NCBI RefSeq assembly: GCF_902459465.1
Contig: NC_047071.1
Span: 6,590,098 to 6,654,097, forward strand
DNA: 64,000 bases
Source: Asterias rubens
Taxonomy: Eukaryota > Echinodermata > Asteroidea > Forcipulatida > Asteriidae
Direction: 5' to 3'
A model generated the notes under the pieces. The model saw only the letters and a program-made list of their open reading frames with translations. It ran no database searches and had not been told where the DNA came from. Both the position numbers and the translations under genes were made by a program. How positions within the stretch are numbered: the first letter of the stretch is position 1; every line of letters starts with the position of its first letter. Shown piece after piece: positions 34,943-46,162 of the stretch.

Positions 34943-35594
34943 ATTCAGTCACATGATTTGATCATCATGAATTGTGAATTGAAATAGTGTTTGATGAAAC
35001 TTTTTCGGTGGGCAAATATTTTTATATGGCCTCAACATTATGACATATTTTTGAACCTTGTAGAAATGCCTAAAATTCCAAACTTTTTGCATTTACAAGT
35101 GCAAATAACCAGTGGAGCCTTACATGTTTCTAAGTTTTGGTCAAGGGAGAGGAGACTCTTTGCTTGGCAAATAAAAACAACACAATTTTTATCTAGGGAC
35201 TGTTTACATCGCGCACAGAGAGGTAAAAGATTTGCCACGATTTTAGGGACACCTCGAAAACAGGACCGCGCTAGTACAGCATTTAAAATAGTAAGTTTGA
35301 GAAGTTGTAGATAGCCCTACATGTGGAATTGTTAAAATATGTATCACAGGTTTTGAGTAAAAATCAAATGAATTTTAAGTGTGAATTTTCTCAACTGCCG
35401 CTCTTAGAAACATGTAAGACTCCACTGGTTATTTGCACTTGTAAATGCAAAAAGTTTGGAATTTTAGGCATTTCTACAAGGTTCAACAATATGTCATAAT
35501 GTTGAGGCCATATAAAAATATTTGCCCACCGAAAAAGTTTCATCAAACACTATTTCAATTCACAATTCATGATGATCAAATCATGTGACTGAAT
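34943..35594. mobile_element. Palindromic MITE with about 190-bp arms
   Basis: The left arm, starting ATTCAGTCACATGATTTGAT, is matched in inverse complement by about 35408-35594, ending ATCAAATCATGTGACTGAAT. The unique centre is about 270 bp. Open frames in it (35.0-35.3 kb) are incidental. The arms would fold into a long cruciform or hairpin RNA. Confidence 0.85.
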
Positions 35595-35879
35595 ATTTAA
35601 ACTAGCTTACAAGAGTCACTGCCTGTAAGAATGTACCAAATTAGGGGGGGGGGTGTGATTCATGGGTTCCCAGATTATTATGAGTGATACACCATCATAC
35701 CAAACGAATAATCCAAAATGTTAGTTTGCTGACGCTTTCGGTTTTGGAGTTACCAGTTATCAAAGTTTGGGCCAAAAGACCCTCGAGAAACGAATAGTAC
35801 ATTCCCTGTAAACACAAAAATGTGCGCCAAGCTCATCCCAACAAAAGTAAAACATTTTTTGAAACCTCCAGTTGGGCTT

Positions 35880-36640
35880 ATAACAAAAGTAATAAACAAA
35901 ATTTGGGATCTCGTTGGCGCATCATGTTACGCGCACCTGAACCTTTGACAAACAGTGCCCTCGTGCCATTTTCAACTCCTCATAATTCAACGCACCTGTA
36001 AGATCCGATGAATTGAACAAGTTCACATGAAAGAGCTTACATCCCTTCAACAAATTTAAGTGCAAAGTGCGTGGGATCTCGTTGGTGCAGTGAGATAAGA
36101 GGTCAAAGTTCAAATTTTTCCAATATATTGCGTTTTTGTACCTCCATAACCTCGTGCGCCAACATCAAAACATTTTTTTTAATGACAACCGGGTATTGGA
36201 ACAGTTTTCATCTAATGACAAATGAAAAAAGAATCTTGGGATCTCTGCAACTTGCATGTCAAAAGATTTTTTGAAAGTTTTCTAAAGTATTGCCATTCCA
36301 CACATTTTGGCCTAAATTGGCACAACATTCGCTTTTCTCATCACTGTAAGTATCTGTGCCAACAAATCCCATCAATGTTTTCATGTATTTGGTTAAGTTG
36401 AGTGTTCCTTAACAGATTTCAATTGAAAAATAATTGGGATCATGTTGGCCCACCAATATAACAAAGGTCAAAGGTCATATGAAACTGCACTGCTGCCTAT
36501 TTTGGGCGATTTTGCGTCGTCTTGAAATCCACTCGCTAATATGATCCCATTAAATTGTCTACGTTTTATGATTATATAGATACTCAGCAACACATAAAAA
36601 GCAAAAACCAAATGGGATTTGAGTGGCGCTAACAAATATT
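35880..36640 (+). repeat. Degenerate tandem repeats with GGGATCTCGTTGG words
   Basis: TGGGATCTCGTTGGCGC, TGGGATCTCGTTGGTGC, TTGGGATCTCTGCAAC, TTGGGATCATGTTGGCCC and TGGGATTTGAGTGGCGC recur every 130-200 bp with matching neighbours. A perfect AGGTCAAAGGTCA (DR1) lies at 36465-36477. This resembles the unit arrays inside the Helitron-like elements. Confidence 0.6.
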
Positions 36641-38429
36641 ATAGAAGACAACTGCTGGCTATAGAGTCATACACAGAGTAACATTGAATAGTTTTATAAT
36701 CACGAAAATCTTATTCTTCCATGACAAAACATGTCAGCTTCTTTGGGTCATGGACGGATGGGAGATTTAACCCAGTCGTCGCGTCCGCATTGGACTTTCT
36801 GGCTTGGTTAAACTGAACTATTATCGGCCAATCATCAATGGCAAATCATCAAACGGCCAATCACAACATGCGTACACACAAAGGGGCAGTGCTTGTTTGC
36901 GGTCCTCTTTGTGGCGATGTGCAGTGACAGGCGGGCGGCACATCAATCAGTCTTGTATAGTTGCCATAATGTGGGAATTGCATCGTAATTAGAGTGGAAA
37001 TGTATTTAAGTTTACACTATTGATCGGAATTGAAATGATCTATTATAGGGTAGCATTCTTTTTGTAAGCTGGCAGCACCCCCTTTGCGGGACCACATTAT
37101 TGTTTGTGTTATGATGAAAGTTACAACTGAAAATACGTTTGTTATTGTGATACTAAAAAAAAATCCAATAACAATTTTAAAAATGGACAAAGTTAAATCC
37201 TACTTTATTTGTAGGTTAGTGAGTTCGTGTTGCAATACAAGTTAACTCCAGACAGTGCGTGGACCTTCGTTTCAACATAGGATTCGTCTGCAGAAGCAGT
37301 AAAAAGAAACAGTGCGAAGATTTATATCCAAGGAATCTTTTGCCTTCTGTTTTGTTTAAATAGAAAATAGACAAAACCAAAACCAAACAGTCCTTTTCAG
37401 GGCTACCACAACACAAAAGAGAGTATTGCCTATGACTGTTGTTTTTGTTTACAATGAGTAACATGGTAACGGCTAGAACTTTTCCCTCACTTTTATCGTA
37501 TAGCGGTAGTAATGAAACAAAATGCGCTACCTTATTGTTTGCGTAATCACAAGGACAGGGGATTTACTTTATTAAACATCGGAGTAGACGGGAAATAAGG
37601 TTGAAATGGGTCTTTCATCAATAAGGGAATTAAAGAAAAGTGGTGTGCCAGTGTTTCTCCCTCACTTTTATTGTGGACCAATAACCAGGATCTACAACAG
37701 ATATTGCAACGACGGACGAACGGAAGTAGCGTGTGTGTACGTGTAGTAATGTATCCTACAGCGTGCACATTATGCACATGTACACTTACGAGTTCGTAAA
37801 GCTAGCAATTAATCTTGAGATTGCACAACAGATGTTGGGGGCACTGTATTGAGCGATGTTCGCCGACGGGTTGCGCTACGCCCTCGCATTTGTGCCGCCT
37901 GGAAATGTGCTAAACTTTCCAAGTGTTCAATGTTACTGGACTCAACAATCAGGGCGGTTTGAAAACGTTTTGTTTGATCCCCCCCGGCGCGGCATAGTTC
38001 TTTGTGTACGTCCATTCACCATGCATTTTGCTGTTGCGGTGTGCATGGTTGAGCTGAAGAAACTGCTGGCTGACACGAGTGTAGCCTGGATGTCTGACGT
38101 CAGTATAATATAGATCGTGGGATAAATAGACAGGGGACCAGTCTATTTCGCTGAGACACAAGTATAGCCTGAATGTCTGACGTCAGCATGTAGAGATTGC
38201 TAGGATAAATAGACGGGCACCAGTCTAGTCTAGCCCAAGTTGCGCTGAGAGGGGGAGCTGAGGGCGGTTGTTAAACGTTTTACAAAGGAAACACAGAATA
38301 CAATTGTGGTGGGATTTTCAACAGGAGTTTGTCGTCACACAGGCGGGCTTTTGTTCTCGATTAAGGAAAAAAAACATTATTTAGAAGATTTTACAAACGG
38401 TCTTTCTTTTAAAAAATTCCGTTTTTTTC
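36641..38429. other. Unassigned sequence
   Basis: No coding exon, RNA gene or repeat could be assigned. Short open frames at 36804-36992, 37856-38113 and elsewhere lack domains. A small local duplication, TGGATGTCTGACGTCAG at about 38085 and TGAATGTCTGACGTCAG at about 38170, is visible. Confidence 0.5.
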
Positions 38430-38545
38430 CTCTTAAATATTTATACGTCGGCCTACAAGCCGCCCGGAGAATAAACCGTAGGAGTTCAAAAAAATGTCAA
38501 AATCAACATATAAACCGCGGTTTATAATCCGAAAATTACGGTACA
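38430..38545. repeat. Possible MITE end with ATAAACCGCGGTTTAT palindrome
   Basis: ATAAACCGCGGTTTAT is a perfect 16-bp palindrome, followed by AATCCGAAAATTACGGTAC. This end resembles widespread hAT-type MITEs ending in ...AATCCGGAAAATACGGTA, from memory. The other end is not found. Confidence 0.35.
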
Positions 38546-38639
38546 AAACCAATGGGGACGTCTGAAAAATAAACAAACAATGGGAGATCAAAGAGAAGTC
38601 CTTGGTCTGCACCATAAACATGTGTGCGTGTGTGCGTGT

Positions 38640-38870
38640 GCGTGTGCACACCATCCTTGTCCGAGCGATATCTCAAGAAGGACTTGGCATATCAACTCCA
38701 AACTTGGTTTGTTGATTGGTCATGGGATCCCCCAGAAGCCTATGGTTTTTGGATCCCCTCAGATAAATATTAACTCTAGCAGTAACTTGAAAAGGACTTG
38801 GCGTATTACTTCCCAACATGGTTAGTGGATTACTTTAGGGATCCCCCAGAAGCCTTTTGTTTTGTGACCC
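38640..38870 (+). repeat. Two units containing GGATCCCCCAGAAGCC
   Basis: AGGACTTGGC(A/G)TAT...CATGG...GGGATCCCCCAGAAGCCT occurs at about 38678-38748 and 38790-38855. The style matches the internal unit arrays of the neighbouring Helitron-like elements. Confidence 0.65.
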
Positions 38871-39039
38871 CAATTTTGTGACAGCAACTCCAATCTCAGT
38901 GGGGCATTTGTGTTGTCAACACACCATTCTTGTTTTTATCTGTTCCGACATTGTAGTTGAAACAGCTTTTGTTGAGATTTTTATTAGCTGTTCTTACATG
39001 GCAGTGGGAAAGTCTGCTGTTGTAATTGTCAAGATTTTT

Positions 39040-39600
39040 TTTAAATGTGTTCGTGTAGTCGCCCGAACACCTCTTATTTTTTTTTTTATTACTTCTTAAT
39101 ACTTCTTAGGTGTTCGGAGCAGATATCTCAAAACACCACTTGTTATTGTTTGATTTTTAGGTGTTCGGGTCAACAGCCCGGAACACCTCTTATTTTTGTT
39201 TGTTTTTTCTTCTTCTACTTTTGTGCATCCCTTGTCTGCTAACAGAAGCAACTTTCCCAAACTCAAATGAACTTGAAACTTAGCACATAGTTAGATATTC
39301 ACTAGGATAGGAAAAATGTTAAGTTACATCATGAAGACGTCATCCATCCTTTAGTTATGAAAATTCAAAGTTTATTATTTAAAAAAATCATAACTTTTGA
39401 TCTACAAGGGATTCTTACAAACAATACATCATCGGAAAAGTCAAAGAAAATTCTGTAAACGCCTCGCAGACATGACCCCATTTTGCTGCCGGGTGCATTT
39501 TTCACTCAAGATGTTTATTACTTAATGCAAATTTTGAGAGTAAAATGGTTATTAACCGGTATCTGCAATGTCTATTTGGCCATAAAAAGGTAACAGTTGA
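39040..39600 (-). mobile_element. 3' part of a GGTGTTCGG-type Helitron-like element
   Basis: On the minus strand the hairpin GGTGTTCCGGGCTGTTGACCCGAACACC (39161-39190) and a second, decayed hairpin near 39050-39115 match the 3' end of copy 4 at 34.6-34.7 kb. The body at 39220-39480 is the reverse complement of 34310-34560. The LINE at 39601 interrupts it. Copy 4 and this element therefore form an inverted pair around 34.7-39.0 kb. Confidence 0.65.
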
Positions 39601-41395
39601 CATATAGCGTCTGCTATTTGTGAAAAGTTCGCTGCAGTCGGTAACGACCTTGACCCCTTGGATACATCCTTACTGCCAGCCTACCTTCCAGCCAAACCAA
39701 TCCCTCCTGTCCAACCTTGGGAGGTGCTCAAACAACTTCAGAGAATAAGCAGCATCAAGGCGAGTGGCCCAGATAATATTTCGGCTAGATTTATACGACA
39801 GTATTCTTATGAACTTTCTAAGCCATTGACTCACATTATCAACGCCTCGTTTGCACAGCTTATCGTCCCAGCACAGTGGAAGAGGGCAATTGTCGTCCCT
39901 GTGCCCAAAACTTCACCAGCCAACATAGACAATTTGCGACCCATTGCCCTCTCAGATCACTTTGCCAAAGTGACAGAACACTTCATTGCTCAACAAACAA
40001 TGGCGTCGATTAAACCCAACCTCGACCCCGCCCAGTTCGGAAACATCAAGAACATATCCACCACGCACTGTTTGATTGATGTTCTTCACACACTCCATGC
40101 TAATGCTGAACTACCCAAGTCTATATCGTCCATTCTTCTCACTGACTTTTCTAAGGCTTTTGATCACATCGACCACACAATTGCAGTTTCCAAGCTCCTC
40201 AAGTTGGGAGTTCCACCACATTTAGCCGCATGGATCGGTGATTTCATCTCTAATCGTGAACAAAGCGTGAGATACCTCGATTGCTTTTCGGAATGGACCC
40301 ATACTAATGCAGGTGTCCCACAAGGCACTAAGCTCGGTGCCATTATCTTCCTAGCAATCATCAATGACGCCGGTTTCAAAGAGAACAATACAAGTATAAA
40401 ACACTTCAAATATGTTGATGACATGACTGTCATTGAAACCCGTGATGCCAGTGTTGGATCCAACCTCCCATCTGCAATAACTGATCTGGATGTTTGGTCG
40501 TCGGACAACAAAATGCAACTCAACGTGAAAAAGTGTTTCACCATGGACATTTGTTTCTCGCGGAACCAACCAGATCCCCTCTCATTGACTCTAAATGACA
40601 AAACTATTACACAATGTGCAGTTATTAAGCTTTTAGGTGTTTTTATTCAAGCCGACTTAAGGTGGGACACGCATGTAGGCTCAATGATCAAGCGTGCAAA
40701 TTCCCGCCTTTTCATGCTTCGTAAATTGAAGTATCATTACCTAAGCATATCTGATCTTGTTGCTATATATACCTCCTTTGTGCGGCCAATTTTGGAGTAC
40801 GCTGCACCCGCCTGGTCAGGTGCTTTGTCAAGTAAGCAGTGCAATGATCTGGAAAGGGTGCAAAAGCACGCATGCAGAATTATTCTTGGCAATGACTACG
40901 TGCGCTACTCAGACGCTCTACAATTGTGCAGTATTGAAACACTGGTATGCCGTCGTAACCACTTGTGCCAATCTTTTGCCAAAACTCTCCCTTCATCAGT
41001 CCTAAAGCGCCTCTTGCCACAGAGGTATAGTGGGTACCAACTTAGGAACTCCGGACTTCTGGGTCAGTTTAAATGCCGAACAGAGCGCTATAGAAAGAGC
41101 CCTCTCCCTCACCTCACATGCCTTTTTAACAACTGAATTGCAATAGAATGCAGCTTTTTATGCGCCCTTTGACTGTGCCAGCAATATTTTTTATCCAGGT
41201 TTTTTTCCCCGCAACTTTCAGAACAATTTATTTTATACATTGTAAATATTTGTCTCTCCTTAATCAATTATTTCTTAAATAATGTGAAATCGTGTGTTTT
41301 TGTTCTTATTTTTTAATCTCTGTATATTTTCCTGTAATTCGACCTCCGGTCGCCATGGGAATTTGTTTTTAAAATAATAAACCAATTATGAATGA
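39601..41395 (+). mobile_element. 5'-truncated LINE with an open reverse transcriptase
   Basis: An open frame runs from 39601 (in-frame stop at 39598) to 41136, about 511 codons. It has no credible ATG, which fits 5' truncation on insertion rather than a gene start. The order of motifs is IKASGPDNI, then DFSKAFDHIDH (motif A Asp), GVPQGTKLGA (motif B), KYVDD (motif C, near 40411-40425), and a C-terminal region ending HLTCLFNN. The AP endonuclease part is absent. About 260 bp of 3' UTR follows, ending AAACCAATTATGAATGAAT. No stop or frameshift lies in the RT, so the insertion is young. The clade is probably CR1/Jockey group, but that is only an impression. Confidence 0.88.
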
Positions 41396-41546
41396 ATCCT
41401 TTATTGGCTCTTTAATACGTTCGTAGTGCTGGCCCAAAATCCGGACAACAATTTTCTGTTTTTTTTTTCATGACCCCCTCACAGGCCTGTAATAGTAAAC
41501 TTGAAGACGAGCAGAGCATACTGTTCGAAATGTTGAAACCAAACCC

Positions 41547-41562
41547 GGCTCTTTTCAGAGCC
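41547..41562 (+). terminator. Histone-type mRNA 3' stem-loop
   Basis: GGCTCTTTTCAGAGCC matches the metazoan replication-dependent histone 3' stem-loop: a 6-bp stem and a 4-base loop. ACCA follows, and a purine-rich CAAAAGAG lies about 10 nt downstream, as in a histone downstream element. No histone coding sequence is found upstream on the plus strand, so this is an orphan, possibly a remnant of a histone 3' end. Confidence 0.7.
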
Positions 41563-41599
41563 ACCACTCCTTCAAAAGAGTTTTTACCCATGGTTGTAC

Positions 41600-42060
41600 C
41601 AGCGAGTTTACTAATAATATTATATTTATAGTTGCTCTTATCATTGTTACGGGACTGTGTGTTCAGCACACAAAGGCTGAGTTGAGATTTGGCTGGAGTC
41701 ACTGGTGCTGGAACAAATGGGAGTGTAACTTCAGGTATAGGGGGTTTATGAACAGTTCTACAGCGGCCAGCTTTTTTACCACGATGTGTAGGTCGGTAAA
41801 CAGTGCTGGGATTTACAAAAAGGCCAAGGTTCTGCAACGTTATATGCAGGAAGGCAGCAGAGTCGTAGCACGTATGGGGAGCGTACTGGAGACTGAGAAG
41901 CTTGTTTCGTGAGTAGGAATTTGCAGAGTTTGGACTAGCTTCTGCTGAGTATGGGTTATTTTCAGCTTCAGGGCCGGGATTTACAGCAATGTCACCAAAG
42001 ATCACAATTTCCAAGTGAAAAGTGGCTGGGGAGTTGTCATAGTAAGAAATAGCTAGGGCA
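41600..42060 (-). pseudogene. LINE N-terminal fragment with 2A-like motif
   Basis: The minus-strand frame from about 42030 reads through IVIFGDIAVNPGP (motif at 41970-41996), then RNKLLSLQYAP, HRGKKAGRCR, and SLCVLNTQSRNN at its end. This is the layout of the region before the AP endonuclease in CR1/L2-type LINEs of deuterostomes, where 2A-like GDxxxNPGP motifs are known. Upstream, a hydrophobic frame (42037-42270) is out of phase, suggesting a frameshift near 42045. The endonuclease domain is lost: the frame passes into unrelated sequence containing the histone-type stem-loop. It is a dead fragment. Confidence 0.75.
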
Positions 42061-42489
42061 TTTCAGATATCTTTGATGGTGGATGAGTCCTAGCTGTGTC
42101 TTTGGTAGAATGAAAGCACTAAGCACAGTTGATGCTGATTGAACAAAGCTGACCACAGATGAGTCAGTACAGTACAATGGTCTAGCAAGCAGGGAGAGAA
42201 TCAAAAGGATACTTACCTCCATTGTCCCCAGATGGGCGTACAATACCCATGGACTAGTGGCTGACTGCACAGGATGCAGCCACCTAAGTGTGTGTTAGCT
42301 TTGTACACCAGAATTCTCAACTGAGACAGTGAAAAATTCCAACAGAAAATCACTATTTTCACAATTCAGATGACTCCAGGATACACAGAAAAGTACTGTA
42401 GATTCCAGGTGAAGTAACAAATCCAGTTGAATTTAGAATACTGTACTTTTGTTGCATCAATCAACATAGTCCCACATCTTGCAGGAAAT

Positions 42490-42583
42490 ACTGTATGTTC
42501 CAGAGCCAGGAGCGTCACTGAGTGACGGACATGTGCGCTATATAAGAAGCCACAATTATTATTATTATTATTATTATTATTGT
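42490..42583 (+). repeat. LINE 3' tail with (ATT)n
   Basis: AGTGACGGACATGTGCGCTATATAAG followed by (ATT)9 is a typical L2/CR1-like 3' end. It is in the opposite orientation to the N-terminal LINE fragment at 41.6-42.0 kb, so it is a separate insertion. Confidence 0.7.
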
Positions 42584-42725
42584 TATTGTAAGTAAAACCA
42601 ATTAATTTATATTATAAAGGGTCCAGGCTCTGTACAAGCCTAGGCTTTTTCCTGGTGCCCTCATCTTATCACCCTTTGTTCTTTTTCCTTGTATGTTTTA
42701 TGATTATTTATTGTGACATTTGGAA

Positions 42726-42770
42726 ACAAAAAACAAACAAACAAACAAACAAACAAACAAACAAATAAGG
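42726..42770 (+). repeat. (AAAC)n microsatellite
   Basis: An uninterrupted run of AAAC/CAAA tetramers. Confidence 0.95.
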
Positions 42771-43570
42771 ACAAACAAATAAGAACACAAAAGGAGCCAT
42801 ATACTAAGAAATTTGCAAACAAGAGTGGCTGCTGTCAGGCACTCAGTCAAATCCTAATCCTGATCAGTATGATGCCTACCTACAGAACTACAGTCGCGTA
42901 GCAGACTGCACACAATACAGCTGCTGTGCGGACGGTCCACTCGGATGGTGAATCTCAAGCTAAAAACATGCCCTCAAAGTTCAAACTTATCCAAATTTTT
43001 CACGTTTGGCAAACGCTCCTCTAGGTTCGTCATGTCTTTCAGGTACCTTCTTTGACTTCCCACTCTGGAAAAAAATAACTTTTCTCTTCATGTCAAATGT
43101 GTGGTCTATTCCGGTTTCGAAGCACGACGGCTCGAAGTGTTCGTTGCCAGCGCTGAAAAAGATGTCATACCGGACCACTATAGCTCTTGTAAGTCTGACT
43201 TCGTGGCCCACAACCGCCCATACATATATTTGGGTTCTGCAGGAAACACATGCAACCTATCCCCATCTTTACCACACTTGAGTTTTTCGTGCATCGAGCA
43301 TGCGAATGCGAGCAAGGATTGACCAGTTTCGAGGGGTGTCCAGGGCTATCATTTTGTCCCCAAAATTTCACACGATCAATGCCTTGCGAGGAGCGTTCAT
43401 GCGTACAATCTGACATCTGGATTCAGTGTCAATACCCATTTGTAGTTGCCTGACAGGGAACTCAGAACTTCGGCGCAGCCAGCACATAATAATAAGGCTC
43501 ATGACAAGGAGTCTCAGTCATGACAGGGAGCAGAGCAGTGTTGATTATACTTTGTATCAAGTTACCACAT
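42771..43570. other. Unassigned sequence, possible decayed coding DNA
   Basis: Overlapping open frames exist on both strands (43006-43281 plus, 42987-43211 minus). Composition is less AT-rich than the flanks. No domain, splice signals or homologous family is recognised, so no product is given. Confidence 0.4.
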
Positions 43571-43589
43571 AGCAGGGTTCTCCCCACAG

Positions 43590-43945
43590 GGTTAAATTTT
43601 GTCCGGGCGCTAAACCAATCCTGCACTATCATCAAAGTGTGCAAACCATTCCTGCATTGTTTTCAAATTGCGCAAATAATTCATGCACGATCTTCATATT
43701 GCGCAAATTATTCCATATCTATCGGCATATTGCGCACACTACTCCTATACTATTGGCAAATTGCGCAAACTATTCAAGCTCAAATAGATAAGCCAATTGC
43801 ACAAACCACAAACCATTCCTGCACGATCGGCAGTTTCCATGAAGATTTCTTCCTCCATGGTTGCACATTGCACAATCTATTCCTGCAAGATAGACTGATT
43901 GTGTAAACAGTTTTGCGCAAATCATTTCAGCACGAACAAAACCAC
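43590..43945 (+). repeat. Degenerate tandem repeats with TTGCGCAAA words
   Basis: About eight units of 35-45 bp with ATTGCGCAAA(C/T)TATTC and CCTGCACGATC. It starts beside a TTTTGTCCGGGCGC copy at about 43597, the same word that is repeated at 44.3-44.4 kb. Confidence 0.75.
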
Positions 43946-44309
43946 TTTGTGCACGATCGCCTGAAGAAAAAAAAATTGAGTTTTAGATTTGTGTCCGGAT
44001 ATTTCAGATCTCTGATCGGTGCCTCATACCACGTAAACTTGATTTCAAGTCTGAGAGTGCGGCATCAGCTACGCAGAATTCCGCCGTAGATTTGCTACCA
44101 CGCTCTAACGACGGATGTTTATTCACGAGAGGGCGCTGTTTCATCCAACAATATATCAGGACCGCAGGATCACAGACTTGGAACCAAGTCTAAATACCAC
44201 GCTGTTGTCAAAAATGTAGTCAGGATGCCCTGTAACACAGAGAAAAATGCATGCGAAATGCCATTACGAAATAGCCGACTTTGTGTTCGTCGTGAAGTGT
44301 TTTTCGAAA

Positions 44310-44432
44310 TGTTTTGTCCGGGCGCAATTTGTTTTGTTCGGTCGCACGACGACTTTGTCCGGGCGCGATATTTTTTGTCCGGGCGCATTTGGTATTTTGA
44401 GAATTTTGTCCGGGCGCAACGCCCGGACAAAA
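44310..44432 (+). repeat. TTTTGTCCGGGCGC repeats ending in a perfect hairpin
   Basis: Four or five copies of (T)TTTGTCCGGGCGC occur. The last forms a 13-bp perfect stem, TTTTGTCCGGGCG at 44404-44416 and its complement at 44420-44432, with a CAA loop. It lies directly beside foldback element 1. Confidence 0.85.
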
Positions 44433-46162
44433 CCGCATGTGGAGAAACCTGCATAAAACAATTTTGTATCTTTTGCGGTTGTTTTTAAACAAGTTGATCC
44501 TTCTTTGTTATATTTTTCCCGTTGTGGGATAAATGCAGTTAAAAACTTTTTTTAATTACAAGATGGTCCGTATCCGTCTTTAATAATGCCAGCATTTGAG
44601 TTTAATGGGACATTTGTTATTAAGTTGACCTCCCCTCTGGTCAATTTTGCAGTTGTGGGATAGATGCAGTTAAACACTTTTCTTGTTTTAATTACAAAAG
44701 AATGTCCGTATTCCGTATTTTTATAGCGCCGGCATTCAAGTTTAATACAACATTTGGTATCAAGTTGACCTCCCCTCTGGTATATTTTTTGCTGTTGTGG
44801 GATAAATGCAGTTAAAACATTTTTTTTTATTAATTACAAAAATTTCTGTTTCCCTTTTTTGAATAATGCCGGCCGAGTATTGGGGAACATTTTTTAACAA
44901 GTTGACCTCCCCTCAGGTATATTTTTGCCATTGTGGGATAAATGCAGTTACAAACTTTGTTTTTAAATAATACATGAATGTCCGTATCCGTCTTTAATAA
45001 TGCCAGTGGCAGCATTTGAGTTTAATGGGACATTTGTTAAAGTTGACCTCCCCTCTGGTATATTTTTGCCCTTGTGGGATATATTACAAAATGTCCGTAT
45101 TCCATTTTTTATTAATGCCGGCATTCGAGTATTGGGGAACATTTTTTTAAACAAGTTAACCTCCTCTCTTTGTTATATTTTTGCCGTTGTGTGGGATAAA
45201 TGCAGTTACAATTAAAAATGCAGTTACAATTAAATAAATGCAGTTACAATTTATACAAGAATGTCCATATTCCGTCTTTTAATAATGCCAGCATTTGAGT
45301 TTAGTGGAACATTTTTTATTAATTTGATCTCCCCTCTGGTAAAGTTTTGCTGTTGTGGGATAAATGCAGTTACAAACTTTTTTTTTATTATACAAGAATG
45401 TCCGTATTCGTCTTTAAATAATAATAAAATATTAAATAGTAAAAAATTAATAATTAAAAATATTAAATAATGTTAAAATATTAAATAACATCTTTAAATA
45501 ATGATGGCATCAGTATTTGTGAACTTTTTTTTTTATGAGTTGAGAATTAATGTCGGACCTCCCCTCTTTGTAAATATGTTTGCCGTTGTAGGATAAATGC
45601 AGTTTAAAACTGTTTATTGAAATTACAAGAGGGTCCATATTCTGTCTTTTAATAATGCCGGCATTCGAGTAGTGGGGAACTTTTTTTTAACAAGTTGACC
45701 ACCCCTCTTTGTTATATTTTTGCCGTTGTGGGATAATGCAGTTAAAAACTTTTTATATTAAATACAATGTCCGTATTCTGTCTTTTAAAAATGAACATGT
45801 CAGAATGTCCGACCTCCCCTCTGTTATATATTTTTCCGTTGCGGGCTAAATGCAGTTAAAAACTGTTTTTTATTACAAAAATTTCCAAATTCCGTAATCT
45901 GTCAAAAATGCTGCTAACATTTTAAATCTAACTCTCAATCAAATTGGCCCAAACCAGCTGTAGTTTACCCAACAACAACTGGTCTTAAAAGCTTGTGTGG
46001 TATTTTTACGTTTTCAAAAATATTTTTATGAACCATGAACTGACTAGCAAGGGCCCTGACGGGAGCATACTAAAATCGATTACAGGATCCTGGAGTTCAA
46101 AATTTCAAATATGTAGTTAGGATGGTCCTAGCCTCTGAGCATTGCTTTTTTGTTTGTACTTC

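Noticed and set aside
39658..39660. TTG as a start codon for the LINE frame
   Set aside because: The frame is open upstream to 39601 and the element is 5'-truncated, so no true start is present.
42987..43453. Overlapping frames on both strands that might be an old coding exon
   Set aside because: I could not recognise any family, and the frames on the two strands are equally open, so no product is called.
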